Source: Paenibacillus sp. W2I17
GTDB taxonomy: Bacteria > Bacillota > Bacilli > Paenibacillales > Paenibacillaceae
Assembly (NCBI RefSeq): GCF_030815985.1
Contig: NZ_JAUSXM010000001.1
Location: 2,294,001 to 2,358,000 of the forward strand
DNA length: 64,000 nucleotides
Direction of reading: 5' to 3'
Position 1 is the stretch's first letter, and every line of letters begins with the position of its first letter. The translations under genes were made by a program, and so were the position numbers. The notes under the pieces are model-generated. The model searched no databases. It saw only the letters and a program-made list of their open reading frames with translations, and was not told where the DNA came from. Of the stretch, positions 51,416 to 60,846 are shown one piece after another.

Positions 51416-51444
51416 ATTATATCCCTAACTGTGTAAAAAGTAAA
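51416..51444 (-). promoter_or_regulatory. SigA-type promoter of the 6S RNA
   Basis: On the minus strand TTTACT (51439-51444), a 17-base spacer and perfect TATAAT (51416-51421). Confidence 0.72.
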
Positions 51445-51461
51445 TGGCGATCCATCATGTT

Positions 51462-52274
51462 TTATTTTTGCAATGTAATGTTTTTGTCGTCTGATGGCTC
51501 AGATGTTTCACCATTCTCTGCTGATTGTTCAGCCAGCGCAGCAGCTTCCTCTTCTTCCTTCTTAAGTTGCATCTTCTCCATCTGCTCCTGCATCTTGTTG
51601 AAGGTTGCGTAGAAGTTAAAGAAAGCGAACCAAGCAATGATGCTGATAATGAAGAAAACAAACAAGACCGGATAACGGAAACCGATATAGAACAGCAATC
51701 CACTTCCCAGCAATGTGGAAAATACACGGAATGGTCTGATCAGCGTAAGCAATACCGCGTTTTTGATAATGAGTCCGATGGACATATGATAGTGTACAAC
51801 CATCGAGAAAAAGTTAAAGAGTGATACAAATAACAAGAGAAGCAGTACTAACATGATGATTCCCACGAGCTGCATATTGCGGAACTGCGTCATGTACACT
51901 GTATAATCCAGATACATAATCGCGAACAGCAGTGTGTAAAAAATACCCCCAATTAAACTTTGCTTGTAGTTTTCCTTGTAACCTACAAAGAAAGTACGGA
52001 AGATCGGTACATCCGTATCGCCCATATTCCATTTACGAACAACCGTAAACAGCGCCGAAGTCGCCGGGAACAGTGTAAGCGGTGCCACAATAGCTATAGC
52101 CCAGTTCATTTGCAATGATTCATTTGCGAGGTTCTGCTGCATCACGAGCAGTTTCATAATCAAGAAAAACAAGAACGGAGACGAACAAATAGCCCACAAC
52201 AGATTGGTTGCGGCCAGTCTCGTAATCCACTCTGTAAGCCGGTAGATCCCACCCATAGCTCCTTTAAATTCCAA
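51462..52274 (-). CDS. DUF624/YesL-like membrane protein
   Basis: This 270-aa protein has about six helices and a DUF624-like N-terminus (GAMGGIYRLTEWITRLAATNLLWAI), seen in YesL-like proteins often linked to carbohydrate uptake. The C-terminal tail (about 225-270) is a charged Lys/Glu/Ser coil. Function is unknown. A TTG start, 8 bases after GGAGGAG, is best; an ATG just before it is out of frame. It ends just upstream of the 6S promoter. Confidence 0.83.
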   Translation of the reverse strand: MEFKGAMGGIYRLTEWITRLAATNLLWAICSSPFLFFLIMKLLVMQQNLANESLQMNWAIAIVAPLTLFPATSALFTVVRKWNMGDTDVPIFRTFFVGYKENYKQSLIGGIFYTLLFAIMYLDYTVYMTQFRNMQLVGIIMLVLLLLLFVSLFNFFSMVVHYHMSIGLIIKNAVLLTLIRPFRVFSTLLGSGLLFYIGFRYPVLFVFFIISIIAWFAFFNFYATFNKMQEQMEKMQLKKEEEEAAALAEQSAENGETSEPSDDKNITLQK

Positions 52275-52444
52275 ACATTTCTCCTCCTCTGCAGCCTTGC
52301 GAATTACCTGAAGTCTAATATTAATATACCTTATTATAGATAGGAAAAGCCAGTACTTCCCGAAAAGAGATCGTCCTTGTCCTTAGCTAGCGTTTCTGGC
52401 CGCTTCTGACAGTGAAATAAAATGATGCAGTAACTTTGAAAATA

Positions 52445-52476
52445 AAAAAATGGAGCAGTTGCCCGCTCCATTTTTC
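52445..52476. terminator. Terminator after the DEAD-box helicase gene
   Basis: AAAAATGGAGC and GCTCCATTTTT with an 8-base loop, T-rich on both strands. Confidence 0.88.
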
Positions 52477-52492
52477 AGATCATACGTTTATA

Positions 52493-54082
52493 TTACTCGA
52501 AAGAGGAATCTTTCGCTGGACGACGTCCTTCGTTGCTGCTTGGACGCGGTTTGCGGTCACGGTTGTAACCACCTTCTCTGCTTCCACCGCCAGTGCTGCT
52601 GCCGCTGTTACGATCACGGTTGTAACCGCCACGTCCGCCACCACTGCTGTTGCGGTCGCGGTTGTAACCACCACCACTGCTACCACTTGTACGGTTACCG
52701 CTGTAACCTGATGGTTTACGTCCGCCAGAGCGAACGTCCGGTTTACGACGTTTCGCACGGATTGGATCTTCAGGAGTCAGATCAACTTGAGCATCTTTCT
52801 TGTCACCTGTCAGGAGCTTCAGTGCAGCCGACAACAGTTGAACAGAATCATATTGCTCAAGCATTTGAATCGCAATACCTTTGTATTCGTTCAGTTCGCC
52901 TGATTGTACGATTTCCAGCAAGCGCTCTGCTGTCAAACGTTGTTTACCTTCAACCGCTTCTGCCATTGTTGGCAGTGGTTTACGTGGAATACGGTGACGT
53001 GTTACACGCTCGATGAAGTGCAAGTGATCAATCTCACGCGGTGTAACGAAGGACCAAGCAGCACCCTCTTTACCCGCACGACCTGTACGACCGATACGGT
53101 GAACATAGCTCTCCGGATCTTGCGGAAGGTCAAAGTTAACAACGTGAGTTACGCCAGATACGTCGAGACCACGTGCAGCCACGTCTGTTGCAACGAGTAC
53201 GTCAATGCTGCCGTCACGGAACTTACGCATTACCGCATCACGTTGATTCTGGGACAAGTCACCATGAAGACCGTCTGCAGAATATCCACGTTTTTGCAAA
53301 GCTTCAGCCAATTCGTCAACACGACGTTTTGTACGTCCGAATACGATCGCCAGTTCAGGAGATTCCATATCCAACAAACGGCTCAATGCTTCGAATTTTT
53401 GACGCTCAGGTACTTCGATATAGGATTGGTCAATCAATGGTGCACTAACATGTTTCGGAATCACAGAAATGTGTTCAGGATTGTTCAAGAATTGTTGTGC
53501 CAATTTTTGAATGTTAGGAGGCATTGTTGCTGAGAACAGCATAGTTTGGCGCTCGTCTGGAACTTGTTTCAGGATGGATTGGATATCCTCCATGAAACCC
53601 ATGTCGAGCATTTCATCTGCTTCATCCAGTACAACAGTTTGTACATCATCTAGTTTGATTGTTTTGCGGTTGATGTGGTCAAGGAGACGTCCAGGTGTAC
53701 CAATGATGATCTGTGGTTTTCTTTTCAGTGCACGGATTTGACGCACGATATCTTGTCCGCCGTAGATTGGCAGGGAGCGAAGACCTTTGAAGCGAGTGAG
53801 TTTTTCGATCTCTTCAGCAACTTGAATGGCAAGTTCACGTGTAGGTGCCATAATAAGGGCGCGGATTTTCTCGTCACTTTTCGTGATTTTGCTGATCAAC
53901 GGAATACCGAATGCAGCTGTTTTACCCGTACCTGTTTGGGCTTGACCAATCAAATCTCTGCCTTCGAGTGCCAAAGGAATCGCTTTGGATTGGATCGGTG
54001 TTGCTTCTTCAAACCCGAGCTCAGTGATGGCTTGCAGCACCAGTGGTTCAAGATTGAAATCTGTAAAGTTTAAATTTGTCAA
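52493..54082 (-). CDS. DEAD-box RNA helicase with RGG-like tail (CshA type)
   Basis: This 529-aa enzyme unwinds RNA and joins mRNA decay or ribosome assembly. It has Q-motif [43 protein letters not shown] and the C-terminal [10 protein letters not shown]. The tail (about 450-529) has repeated GGYNRDR/GYNRDRN units in Gly- and Ser-rich sequence, typical of cold-shock DEAD proteins such as CshA. A TTG start follows AAGGAG by 11 bases. A long leader with a 9-bp direct repeat lies upstream. Confidence 0.93.
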   Translation of the reverse strand: MTNLNFTDFNLEPLVLQAITELGFEEATPIQSKAIPLALEGRDLIGQAQTGTGKTAAFGIPLISKITKSDEKIRALIMAPTRELAIQVAEEIEKLTRFKGLRSLPIYGGQDIVRQIRALKRKPQIIIGTPGRLLDHINRKTIKLDDVQTVVLDEADEMLDMGFMEDIQSILKQVPDERQTMLFSATMPPNIQKLAQQFLNNPEHISVIPKHVSAPLIDQSYIEVPERQKFEALSRLLDMESPELAIVFGRTKRRVDELAEALQKRGYSADGLHGDLSQNQRDAVMRKFRDGSIDVLVATDVAARGLDVSGVTHVVNFDLPQDPESYVHRIGRTGRAGKEGAAWSFVTPREIDHLHFIERVTRHRIPRKPLPTMAEAVEGKQRLTAERLLEIVQSGELNEYKGIAIQMLEQYDSVQLLSAALKLLTGDKKDAQVDLTPEDPIRAKRRKPDVRSGGRKPSGYSGNRTSGSSGGGYNRDRNSSGGGRGGYNRDRNSGSSTGGGSREGGYNRDRKPRPSSNEGRRPAKDSSFE

Positions 54083-54387
54083 AATTATTCATGCTCCTTT
54101 TATATGGTGGACATGGTGGACAATCCACTTTGTTGTCTGTATTCTTAAGTAGCGTTAATATTTATAGGGTATCCCAACGGGACGAATTATTTTCACTAAC
54201 GAATATAATTCCATGAATGGGTCCCCAACATAAGACTAAAACTACATACATGTGTTTGAAACATTTCAAAATTTTATTGCTCCATTTAGGAAAAGTTTCC
54301 TACTCAAGAATATCCACAAATTATTATATCACAAAACAATTCAAGATTACCAGCAATCTGGTTTTAAATATAAATGAGGTGATTAAA
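54083..54387. other. Divergent intergenic region between the helicase gene and yitT
   Basis: About 300 A+T-rich bases holding the promoters of both genes. TGGTGGACA is repeated twice in tandem (54105-54122) in the helicase leader. I saw no further recognisable RNA. Confidence 0.4.
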
Positions 54388-55210
54388 TTGCCCAAAATAA
54401 TTTGGCACTCTTTAGTGATCATTTTGGGTGCTGCAGCTATTGCCTGCGGCTTTAACTGGTTTTTGGTCCCCCATCAGCTTTTAAGCGGCGGGGGTGTCCG
54501 GTATTTCAATGCTTCTGGGTTATTTTACAACGTTGAATCTTAGTATAATGTATTTTGTTCTTAACATTCCCCTGCTCATTGCAGGTTGGTTTATTCTTGG
54601 ACGACGCTTCATTACATTAAGTATTCTTTCGGTAGCAGCCACCTCTTGGTTCATTGCGCTTCTGCCTGTTTTTGCTGTGGCTACAGACCCTTTACTTAGT
54701 TCTGTATTTGGCGGTGTGCTTATTGGAATGGGCACTGGCGTTTCCTTCCGAGTCGGCGGCTCCACAGGAGGACTCGACATTGTTGGGTCCATTTTCACGC
54801 GTAAACGAGACTTTCCGATTGGTACAGTGATGGCCGGTATGAACGGTACGATCATTATGCTTGCAGGATACCTGAGTGACAATTGGAATACAGCCTTGGC
54901 CTCCATGGTGTCCATCTACATTACAGGCAAAGTGCTTGATCTGATCCATATCAGTCACGTCAAAGTAACACTGTACATCATTACAAACGAAACCGAAGCC
55001 ATGTTAAAAAAATTACTGGTTCGGCCTCGTGGAGTTACCAAAATTAAGACCCAGGGAGCATACACGGATATTGAAAAGGACATGCTCATGACCGTAACGA
55101 CCCGCTACGAGTTGGTTGAAATTAAACGTATTATCAAGGATACAGATCCAAACGCTTTTGTTAACATTGTGGAAACGGTTGGTGTTATGGGCTCATTCCG
55201 CAGAAGTTGA
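54388..55210 (+). pseudogene. yitT: YitT family membrane protein with a one-base frameshift
   Basis: The normal YitT start (LPKIIWHSLVIILGAAAIACGFN, about 34 codons, from a TTG at 54388 after GAGGTG) is open until a run of five G at 54490-54494. Thereafter the family sequence continues in the next frame (VSGISMLLGYFTTLNLSIMYFVLNIPLLIAGWF and onward, DUF2179-like tail near residues 190-270). Removing one G restores a 273-aa protein of normal length. Hence either a broken gene, a phase-variable run, or a sequencing error. YitT proteins are membrane proteins of uncertain role. Confidence 0.82.
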
Positions 55211-55223
55211 GACACCTGTACGG

Positions 55224-55251
55224 TTAACAATTCATAACATTGTGGTATAAT
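55224..55251 (+). promoter_or_regulatory. Promoter upstream of the 64-aa gene
   Basis: TTAACA (55224-55229), a 16-base spacer and TATAAT (55246-55251). Confidence 0.5.
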
Positions 55252-55378
55252 AACGGTGTACGGCTCCTAAATATGTTGTATAGCAGGTTCAACCCTTCAA
55301 TTTCACAGGCCATATGCTTTCCCGAATCGCGCCGAATGACTTACCATTTTGGAATTCGAGTAGGAAAGGGTGATTATT

Positions 55379-55573
55379 GTGGATATGGAAACGGTAAAAC
55401 TGTTTGAGATTGTCAACAGATGGTGCCCGGAAATGCTCCCTTTCTTGAAACCGAATGAACTCGACTCACTGATTGTCCTCCGGGATGGGCTGGGCATCCT
55501 GGAACAGGGAGACGCAATGGAAATCATTCAGTACAGTATTTGTGAGCATCAAAATGAGATTTACATTCAATAA
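55379..55573 (+). CDS. Small hypothetical protein
   Basis: This 64-aa protein is not one I recognise. It is acidic with a possible amphipathic helix pattern (METVKLFEIVNRWCPEMLPF; LDSLIVLRDGLGILEQGDAMEIIQY). GTG at 55379, six bases after AAAGGGTG, is the best start. It may bind a partner protein. A terminator follows closely. Confidence 0.62.
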   Translation: MDMETVKLFEIVNRWCPEMLPFLKPNELDSLIVLRDGLGILEQGDAMEIIQYSICEHQNEIYIQ

Positions 55574-55592
55574 TTTTTTCAGATTGATCACG

Positions 55593-55640
55593 CCGCTTCT
55601 TGCAGGGGATTTCCTCAGCAGGAAGCGGTTTTCATTTTTT
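55593..55640 (+). terminator. Terminator after the small hypothetical gene
   Basis: CCGCTTC-TTGC pairs with GCAG-GAAGCGG, followed by TTTTCATTTTTTCC. Confidence 0.8.
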
Positions 55641-55735
55641 CCATGTGTTTCATTACTTGATTAATATGGTTAAAAGCCCAGAGGCTTTAATGTATAATTC
55701 ATACATGGAATGCACACATAAGGGAGTGGAAATGA

Positions 55736-56917
55736 ATGAACATGTTTTGGGCTTTACTGGCTATGGCCTTTGGAGGCTTTGGTGTTGCTCCGGCGGTGGC
55801 AGATCAGGGAAATCCTCAATTCCAATCGTTAAGCAACAGTTTTAACACCGCAATTATCCAATCTCAAAAAGATCAGGTTGTTATCGATGCCGATAATCCA
55901 CCTGCTAAAACTGACCCACAACCTGATGCCCCCGTGGTCAAAGGTATCTATGTAACGGCATACAGTGCTGGCGGCGCACGCATGAAAGAATTGCTAGAAC
56001 TGACAGACAGTACAGAACTGAATGCGATGGTCATTGATATCAAAGACGATCTCGGATACATAACTTATCCCACAGAAAACAAAGCGCTTCAGAAAATGGG
56101 TAAATCCCAACCTTTTATTCGGGATATCGATGCCTTGATGAAACGATTGCAAAAACATGAGGTCTACCCGATTGCACGTGTCGTTGTATTCAAAGACACA
56201 ATTCTTGCGAAGAAGAATCCAGAACTTTCTTTCCGCAACAAGGATGGATCTGTATGGGCAAATGGCAAAGGCGACAGCTTCGTGAATCCATACAGCAAGG
56301 AAGTATGGGACTATAATATCGAAATCGCCAAGGAAGCAGCCAAGCTTGGATTCAAAGAGATTCAATTTGACTACGTTCGTTTCCCGGAAGGTTTCGAAAC
56401 TCGTGCTGATGTACTCAAATACACCAAATCTGACAAGTCCCGGGTCGATGTTGTAGCTGAATTCGTGCAATATGCACGCAAAGAGCTGGCACCGTTAGGT
56501 GTGCGTGTCTCGGTTGATATTTTCGGTTATGCCGCTTCCGTACCTGCGGCTGAAGGCATTGGACAGGATTTTGTTAAAATATCCGAAAATGTGGACGTGA
56601 TCTCACCGATGGTATACCCTAGTCACTATTCAACTGGCTGGTATGGGGTCAAGGACCCTGATAAAGATCCTTACACAACCATCAAGGGTTCAATGGAAGA
56701 TACACACAAGAAACTGGACCCTACCAAAGAGCTCAAACCTGTCATTCGTCCGTGGATTCAGGACTTCACAGCAAGCTGGCTGGGAAGTGGGCATTATATC
56801 AAGTATGGCAAGAAACAAGTGGAAGACCAGATTAGAGCGATGAAAGACATGGATGTGCATGAATATCTGCTCTGGAATGCGTCCAACCGTTATACATCAG
56901 GTGTACAATATAAGTAA
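55736..56917 (+). CDS. Exported putative glycoside hydrolase (DUF4015)
   Basis: This 393-aa protein has an N-terminal membrane or signal segment (about 1-22), a spacer with Pro/Asp, then a barrel-like domain from about 68 (GIYVTAYSAGGARMKELLEL, AMVIDIKDDLGYITYP, PIARVVVFKD, EIQFDYVRFPEGF, MVYPSHYSTGWYG). D-I-K-D-D and D-Y-V-R-F-P-E supply acidic residues like those of a glycosidase active site. It is the DUF4015 family, of unproven activity. AAGGGAG precedes the ATG, with the rest typical of Paenibacillus. Confidence 0.85.
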   Translation: MNMFWALLAMAFGGFGVAPAVADQGNPQFQSLSNSFNTAIIQSQKDQVVIDADNPPAKTDPQPDAPVVKGIYVTAYSAGGARMKELLELTDSTELNAMVIDIKDDLGYITYPTENKALQKMGKSQPFIRDIDALMKRLQKHEVYPIARVVVFKDTILAKKNPELSFRNKDGSVWANGKGDSFVNPYSKEVWDYNIEIAKEAAKLGFKEIQFDYVRFPEGFETRADVLKYTKSDKSRVDVVAEFVQYARKELAPLGVRVSVDIFGYAASVPAAEGIGQDFVKISENVDVISPMVYPSHYSTGWYGVKDPDKDPYTTIKGSMEDTHKKLDPTKELKPVIRPWIQDFTASWLGSGHYIKYGKKQVEDQIRAMKDMDVHEYLLWNASNRYTSGVQYK

Positions 56918-56950
56918 TCTGCACTCTTTCATACTTCTCATTTCATCCCA

Positions 56951-56990
56951 CCTCGTTCTGCTTGAAGCGGAGCGAGGTTTTTTTGTTGTT
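56951..56990 (+). terminator. Terminator after the DUF4015 gene
   Basis: ACCTCG...CGAGGT stem with a T run of seven. Confidence 0.88.
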
Positions 56991-57116
56991 TATGTTCTCG
57001 GTACGGCCCCTCCTCTGCTTCTGTCCCTATTCAAATTGAACAAAATCCTCTACAATAAATAGCTGTCCATATATGACACTTGGAAGACATCTCTTTAGAA
57101 TAGCGAGGCACTGCCA

Positions 57117-58475
57117 GTGAACATGAACACAACAAGCTTTTCCCAAAAAGTGAAGCAATTCCTGATTATATTTTTGCCCATCTTCACCACTCAAATCGCC
57201 CTCTCTGCCATGTCGTTCTTCGACACCAATATGTCAGGCAAGTTTTCTCCGGCCGACCTTGCAGGCGTCGCGATTGGCACAAGTCTATGGATGCCAGTTC
57301 AAACTGGACTAAGCGGGATTTTGATCGGTATTACACCTGTCGTTTCCCATCTGTTAGGTTCCAAACGAAATGATCAGATCGGGTATAACGTCATCCAGGC
57401 GCTGTATCTTGGAATTGCTGTCAGTCTCGTCGTTATCGGAGCCGGGGCGGTGTTACTTGGCCCTATACTGAACGGAATGCCTTTGGAACCTCGGGTTGCC
57501 CAAGTCGCCTTCTATTTTTTGTGCGCACTTGCTTTTGGCATTATCCCACTCTTCGGATATACGGTGCTGCGCAGCTTCATGGATGCACTTGGTCAGACAC
57601 GGACTACGATGTTCATTACATTGGTCTCCCTGCCCGTTAACATCTTACTAAATTATCTGCTGATATTCGGCCGCTGGGGTTTCCCCCAATTGGGCGGTGT
57701 TGGTGCCGGTGTGGCTACAGCATGTACATACTGGCTGATCTTTCTTATTAGTCTCTTTTTTGTCCATCGGGTCGAACCATTCGCCCAATACGGCATTTTC
57801 CATCAGTGGACGCGTGTTTCCTTGGCCAAGTGGAAAGAGTTACTCAAAATCGGGGTACCCATCGGATTTGCGACTTTTTTCGAAACGTCCATCTTCGCTG
57901 CTGTGACTTTAATGATGAGCCGTTTCGATACCACAACAATTGCTGCCCACCAGGCGGCGCTGAACTTTGCTTCTACGCTCTACATGCTGCCTGTGAGCAT
58001 ATGTATGGCTCTTACGATCCTTGTGGGCTATGAGGCAGGTGCGGGACGTCTGAGAGATGCCAAACAATACAGTCTGCTTGGCATTGGTGGAGCCATCGGC
58101 CTCTCACTGCTGACAGCGATCGTGTTGATTGTGTTCGGCGAACAGATTGCAGGCGTGTATTCAAACGATCAGGAGGTCATTGCACTTACGCAGCATTTCC
58201 TTATCTACGCCATCTTCTTTCAGATCTCGGATGCAATTGCCACACCAACCCAAGGAGCACTACGTGGATACAAAGATGTTAATCCGGCATTGATCATTAC
58301 GTTTGTAGCGTATTGGATCATTGGTCTGCCTGTAGGTTATCTAACTGCTACGTATACTTCACTCGGCGCCTTTGGATATTGGATCGGGCTTATTGCCGGC
58401 CTTGCTGTAGGAGCAACTGCGCTTCTCTGGAGACTCTTCCTGGTACAAAAACAAGCGGCACTCCGTAACGCGTAA
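57117..58475 (+). CDS. MATE family efflux transporter
   Basis: This 452-aa transporter has twelve helices in two related halves ([26 protein letters not shown] in the first; [34 protein letters not shown] in the second), a MATE hallmark. It exports drugs or cations by Na+ or H+ exchange; the substrate is unknown. A GTG start lies 8 bases after GCGAGG. It is followed by a bidirectional terminator and pfkA on the other strand. Confidence 0.9.
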   Translation: MNMNTTSFSQKVKQFLIIFLPIFTTQIALSAMSFFDTNMSGKFSPADLAGVAIGTSLWMPVQTGLSGILIGITPVVSHLLGSKRNDQIGYNVIQALYLGIAVSLVVIGAGAVLLGPILNGMPLEPRVAQVAFYFLCALAFGIIPLFGYTVLRSFMDALGQTRTTMFITLVSLPVNILLNYLLIFGRWGFPQLGGVGAGVATACTYWLIFLISLFFVHRVEPFAQYGIFHQWTRVSLAKWKELLKIGVPIGFATFFETSIFAAVTLMMSRFDTTTIAAHQAALNFASTLYMLPVSICMALTILVGYEAGAGRLRDAKQYSLLGIGGAIGLSLLTAIVLIVFGEQIAGVYSNDQEVIALTQHFLIYAIFFQISDAIATPTQGALRGYKDVNPALIITFVAYWIIGLPVGYLTATYTSLGAFGYWIGLIAGLAVGATALLWRLFLVQKQAALRNA

Positions 58476-58508
58476 CATCGGAACACTCACTTACTTTGGA
58501 AAACAACA

Positions 58509-58549
58509 AAAAGAGCACAATCCTCGTCAATGCGGGATTGTGCTCTTTG
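58509..58549. terminator. Bidirectional terminator between the MATE gene and pfkA
   Basis: AAAGAGCACAATCC and GGGATTGTGCTCTTT stems with T runs on each strand. Confidence 0.9.
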
Positions 58550-58562
58550 TTTTTGAATCGAA

Positions 58563-59534
58563 TTATTGGGACAAACGTTGTGCAAGCTGGTACGTTTCCA
58601 TATCGAAATCTTTTTTTGTGTTAACCACTTTATCAATATCTGTCAGGGTAAGTTCACCCTTGATAATGCCACAACCTTTGTCTGTCTCGCCTGCAATCAG
58701 ACTGCGAACAGCGAAGTCGCCCAGACGGCTTGCCAGGTTACGGTCGAAAGGTGTTGGCGTACCCCCACGCTGAATGTGACCCAGAACGGTTACACGCGGC
58801 TCATACGTTGGGCAACGTTCCATCAGTTCTTTTGCTACATCTTCACCCTTGCCCACGCCTTCAGCAACGATAATAATACTGTGGCGTTTGCCATGTGCAA
58901 AGTTAGCTTTCATACGGTCAGCCACTTCGTCCATGTCAAACGGAACTTCCGGTACAAGAATCGTCTCAGCGCCTGAGGCAAGTCCGGCATGCAGAGCGAT
59001 ATCTCCACAGTGGCGACCCATAACTTCAACGATGGAAGAACGTTCGTGTGAAGACATCGTGTCACGCAATTTGTTTACGGCATCCACCACTACACTTACA
59101 GCTGTATCGAATCCGATGGTATGATCAGTAAACGAAACATCGTTATCAATCGTTCCTGGCAGACCCATGGTATTAATGCCCAGCTTGCTCAGTTTGTTTG
59201 CTCCGTTGTAAGAACCATCCCCACCGATAACAACCAGACCGTCAATGCCACGCGCACGCAGAATGTCCGCACCTTTTTGCTGACCTTCAGCGGTATAGAA
59301 CTCCTTGCAACGTGCCGATTGAAGAACCGTTCCCCCACGTTGGATGATATCCCCTACACTCCGCAAATCCATTGGGAAAATGTCATTATTCAAAAGACCC
59401 TGGTATCCACGTTGAACTCCATATACTTCGAGACCGTGAAACAGTCCGCTGCGAACAACCGCACGAACAGCCGCGTTCATCCCCTGTGAATCACCACCGC
59501 TCGTTAATACTGCGATTTTCTTTACTGCTGTCAT
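58563..59534 (-). CDS. pfkA: 6-phosphofructokinase
   Basis: This 323-aa enzyme phosphorylates fructose-6-phosphate to the bisphosphate in glycolysis. It has LTSGGDSQGMNAAVRAVV (ATP site), GGDGSYNGANKL, LPGTIDNDV with the catalytic Asp, and MGRHCGDIALHAGLA. The length and ATP-binding Gly after GGDG mark the ATP-dependent type. GAGGAGG precedes the ATG. It lies 53 bases after the terpene-synthase gene with no terminator between, so they may be cotranscribed. The pyruvate kinase gene that usually follows pfkA is not here. Confidence 0.96.
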   Translation of the reverse strand: MTAVKKIAVLTSGGDSQGMNAAVRAVVRSGLFHGLEVYGVQRGYQGLLNNDIFPMDLRSVGDIIQRGGTVLQSARCKEFYTAEGQQKGADILRARGIDGLVVIGGDGSYNGANKLSKLGINTMGLPGTIDNDVSFTDHTIGFDTAVSVVVDAVNKLRDTMSSHERSSIVEVMGRHCGDIALHAGLASGAETILVPEVPFDMDEVADRMKANFAHGKRHSIIIVAEGVGKGEDVAKELMERCPTYEPRVTVLGHIQRGGTPTPFDRNLASRLGDFAVRSLIAGETDKGCGIIKGELTLTDIDKVVNTKKDFDMETYQLAQRLSQ

Positions 59535-59587
59535 GATGTTTCTTCCTCCTCTAGTTTCACTTCAGGCTCCGCAATATCACACCTGAC

Positions 59588-60667
59588 TTACATATTTTTC
59601 CGTATCCAGCGACTGAAAATGAAGAAAAATATTCTTGTGATCGGACTATTTTTCAGCAGACGTTTGGATACAACGCGAACTTCCTGTTGTTCGCTGACTT
59701 TGGGATCAGACAGGTAAATGGCTATCAGTCCTTCGATGATCATCCGGTGAAAGGAGCTTCCCGGAATCTTCTGTACATCACTGCGTGCCATCTCCACAAT
59801 AAAAGCAATTCGGTCCAGCATTGTCTCCACATTCTCATAATAGTTGCAGAAGTTGAGATCTCCCCCGATGCGGTCCTCATCCTGATCAATTAAATAATCG
59901 AGCATAATGTGCAATGCGCATACATGTGGGAAATAGGCCGTGTGGATCGAGGCCGCTTGCTCTTCAGTCAACTGATCGTCACTCGCAGCCAGAAACAGCA
60001 TGAAAACGCCCAGTGTAGAGCCAGTTGCAGCAGCGAATTCGTTCCAACGAAACTGAGGTGTGCGATGACGATGCTCCGACCACCATTCGAGCAGTGCCGT
60101 TTCTCTCAGTTCCGGCTTGATATGCTTATATACCTGCAGGTCCGTGTATAGGCCTGCCAGATCCTGAATTTGGGGCTTGGCGGACGTATAGCCTGGTAAC
60201 TGACGGGTCAGTTCCTGACATGTGGTCACCAGATTCCGCAGATATCCACCGTCATCCTGCTCCTCACGGAGGGCATAATAATTGACGGGAATTGCTTCGG
60301 GATCTACCGCATCAAGCATGGATTGATGGAGAAGACGAAAATCATCCGGGTCCATCGAGGTGCTGCGGTCGCACAGATTGTCCAAATAATCACTAATAGT
60401 TTGATATGAAACGATCAGCGGAATCAGAATGTGCCTGTTGGGTAAATCAGCTAAAGCGTAGACGGTTCCGCCTTCACAGTGAAACTGTTTATCCTTCAGA
60501 CTGGCAAGTGCCTGTGTACGCAACTCCTCATTCGGAATCGCCTCAGCTTGAGCACGCCATCCATTCAGTGCCTTCCGTGTTTCCGGAATGGTGTATTTGT
60601 ACACCCCTCTCATCAATGCCAGCGGTCCACGCGGATATTGATGACGTTTTCGATTTGATTGGCTCAA
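59588..60667 (-). CDS. ytpB: YtpB-like tetraprenyl-beta-curcumene synthase (DUF2600)
   Basis: This 359-aa protein resembles the DUF2600/YtpB family of terpene synthases that cyclise C35 tetraprenyl diphosphate to tetraprenyl-beta-curcumene. Conserved text: YQTISDYLDNLCDRST, an Asp-rich substitute for the DDxxD motif, LDYLIDQDEDRIGGDLNFCNYY and HIKPELRETALLEWW. The product leads to sesquarterpenes of spore or stress membranes, usually with a squalene-hopene cyclase; none is in the window. A TTG start lies 10 bases after GGAGG. Confidence 0.9.
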   Translation of the reverse strand: MSQSNRKRHQYPRGPLALMRGVYKYTIPETRKALNGWRAQAEAIPNEELRTQALASLKDKQFHCEGGTVYALADLPNRHILIPLIVSYQTISDYLDNLCDRSTSMDPDDFRLLHQSMLDAVDPEAIPVNYYALREEQDDGGYLRNLVTTCQELTRQLPGYTSAKPQIQDLAGLYTDLQVYKHIKPELRETALLEWWSEHRHRTPQFRWNEFAAATGSTLGVFMLFLAASDDQLTEEQAASIHTAYFPHVCALHIMLDYLIDQDEDRIGGDLNFCNYYENVETMLDRIAFIVEMARSDVQKIPGSSFHRMIIEGLIAIYLSDPKVSEQQEVRVVSKRLLKNSPITRIFFFIFSRWIRKNM

Positions 60668-60804
60668 AATAAATGTGCCTCCACTTGGTTGAATACGTAT
60701 TAGAGCGATTTTTAACCATTCCTATTATAATATGATCCCCTTAATTGTACAAATGATCTGCCGTATATTCCGCATAAAAAATCGCATCGGCGTTCAAAGC
60801 TTTG

Positions 60805-60813
60805 TGATATACT
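60805..60813 (+). promoter_or_regulatory. Extended -10 promoter of the MATE-like gene
   Basis: TGaTATACT is an extended -10 about 34 bases before the gene. Confidence 0.5.
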
Positions 60814-60846
60814 ATCCATATTTCATCCATCAAAGGAGTCGTTGAC

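Noticed and set aside
52436..53016. Plus-strand frames rich in Thr/Ala/Val opposite the helicase gene
   Set aside because: They are antisense readings of the Gly/Arg repeat tail of the DEAD-box helicase.
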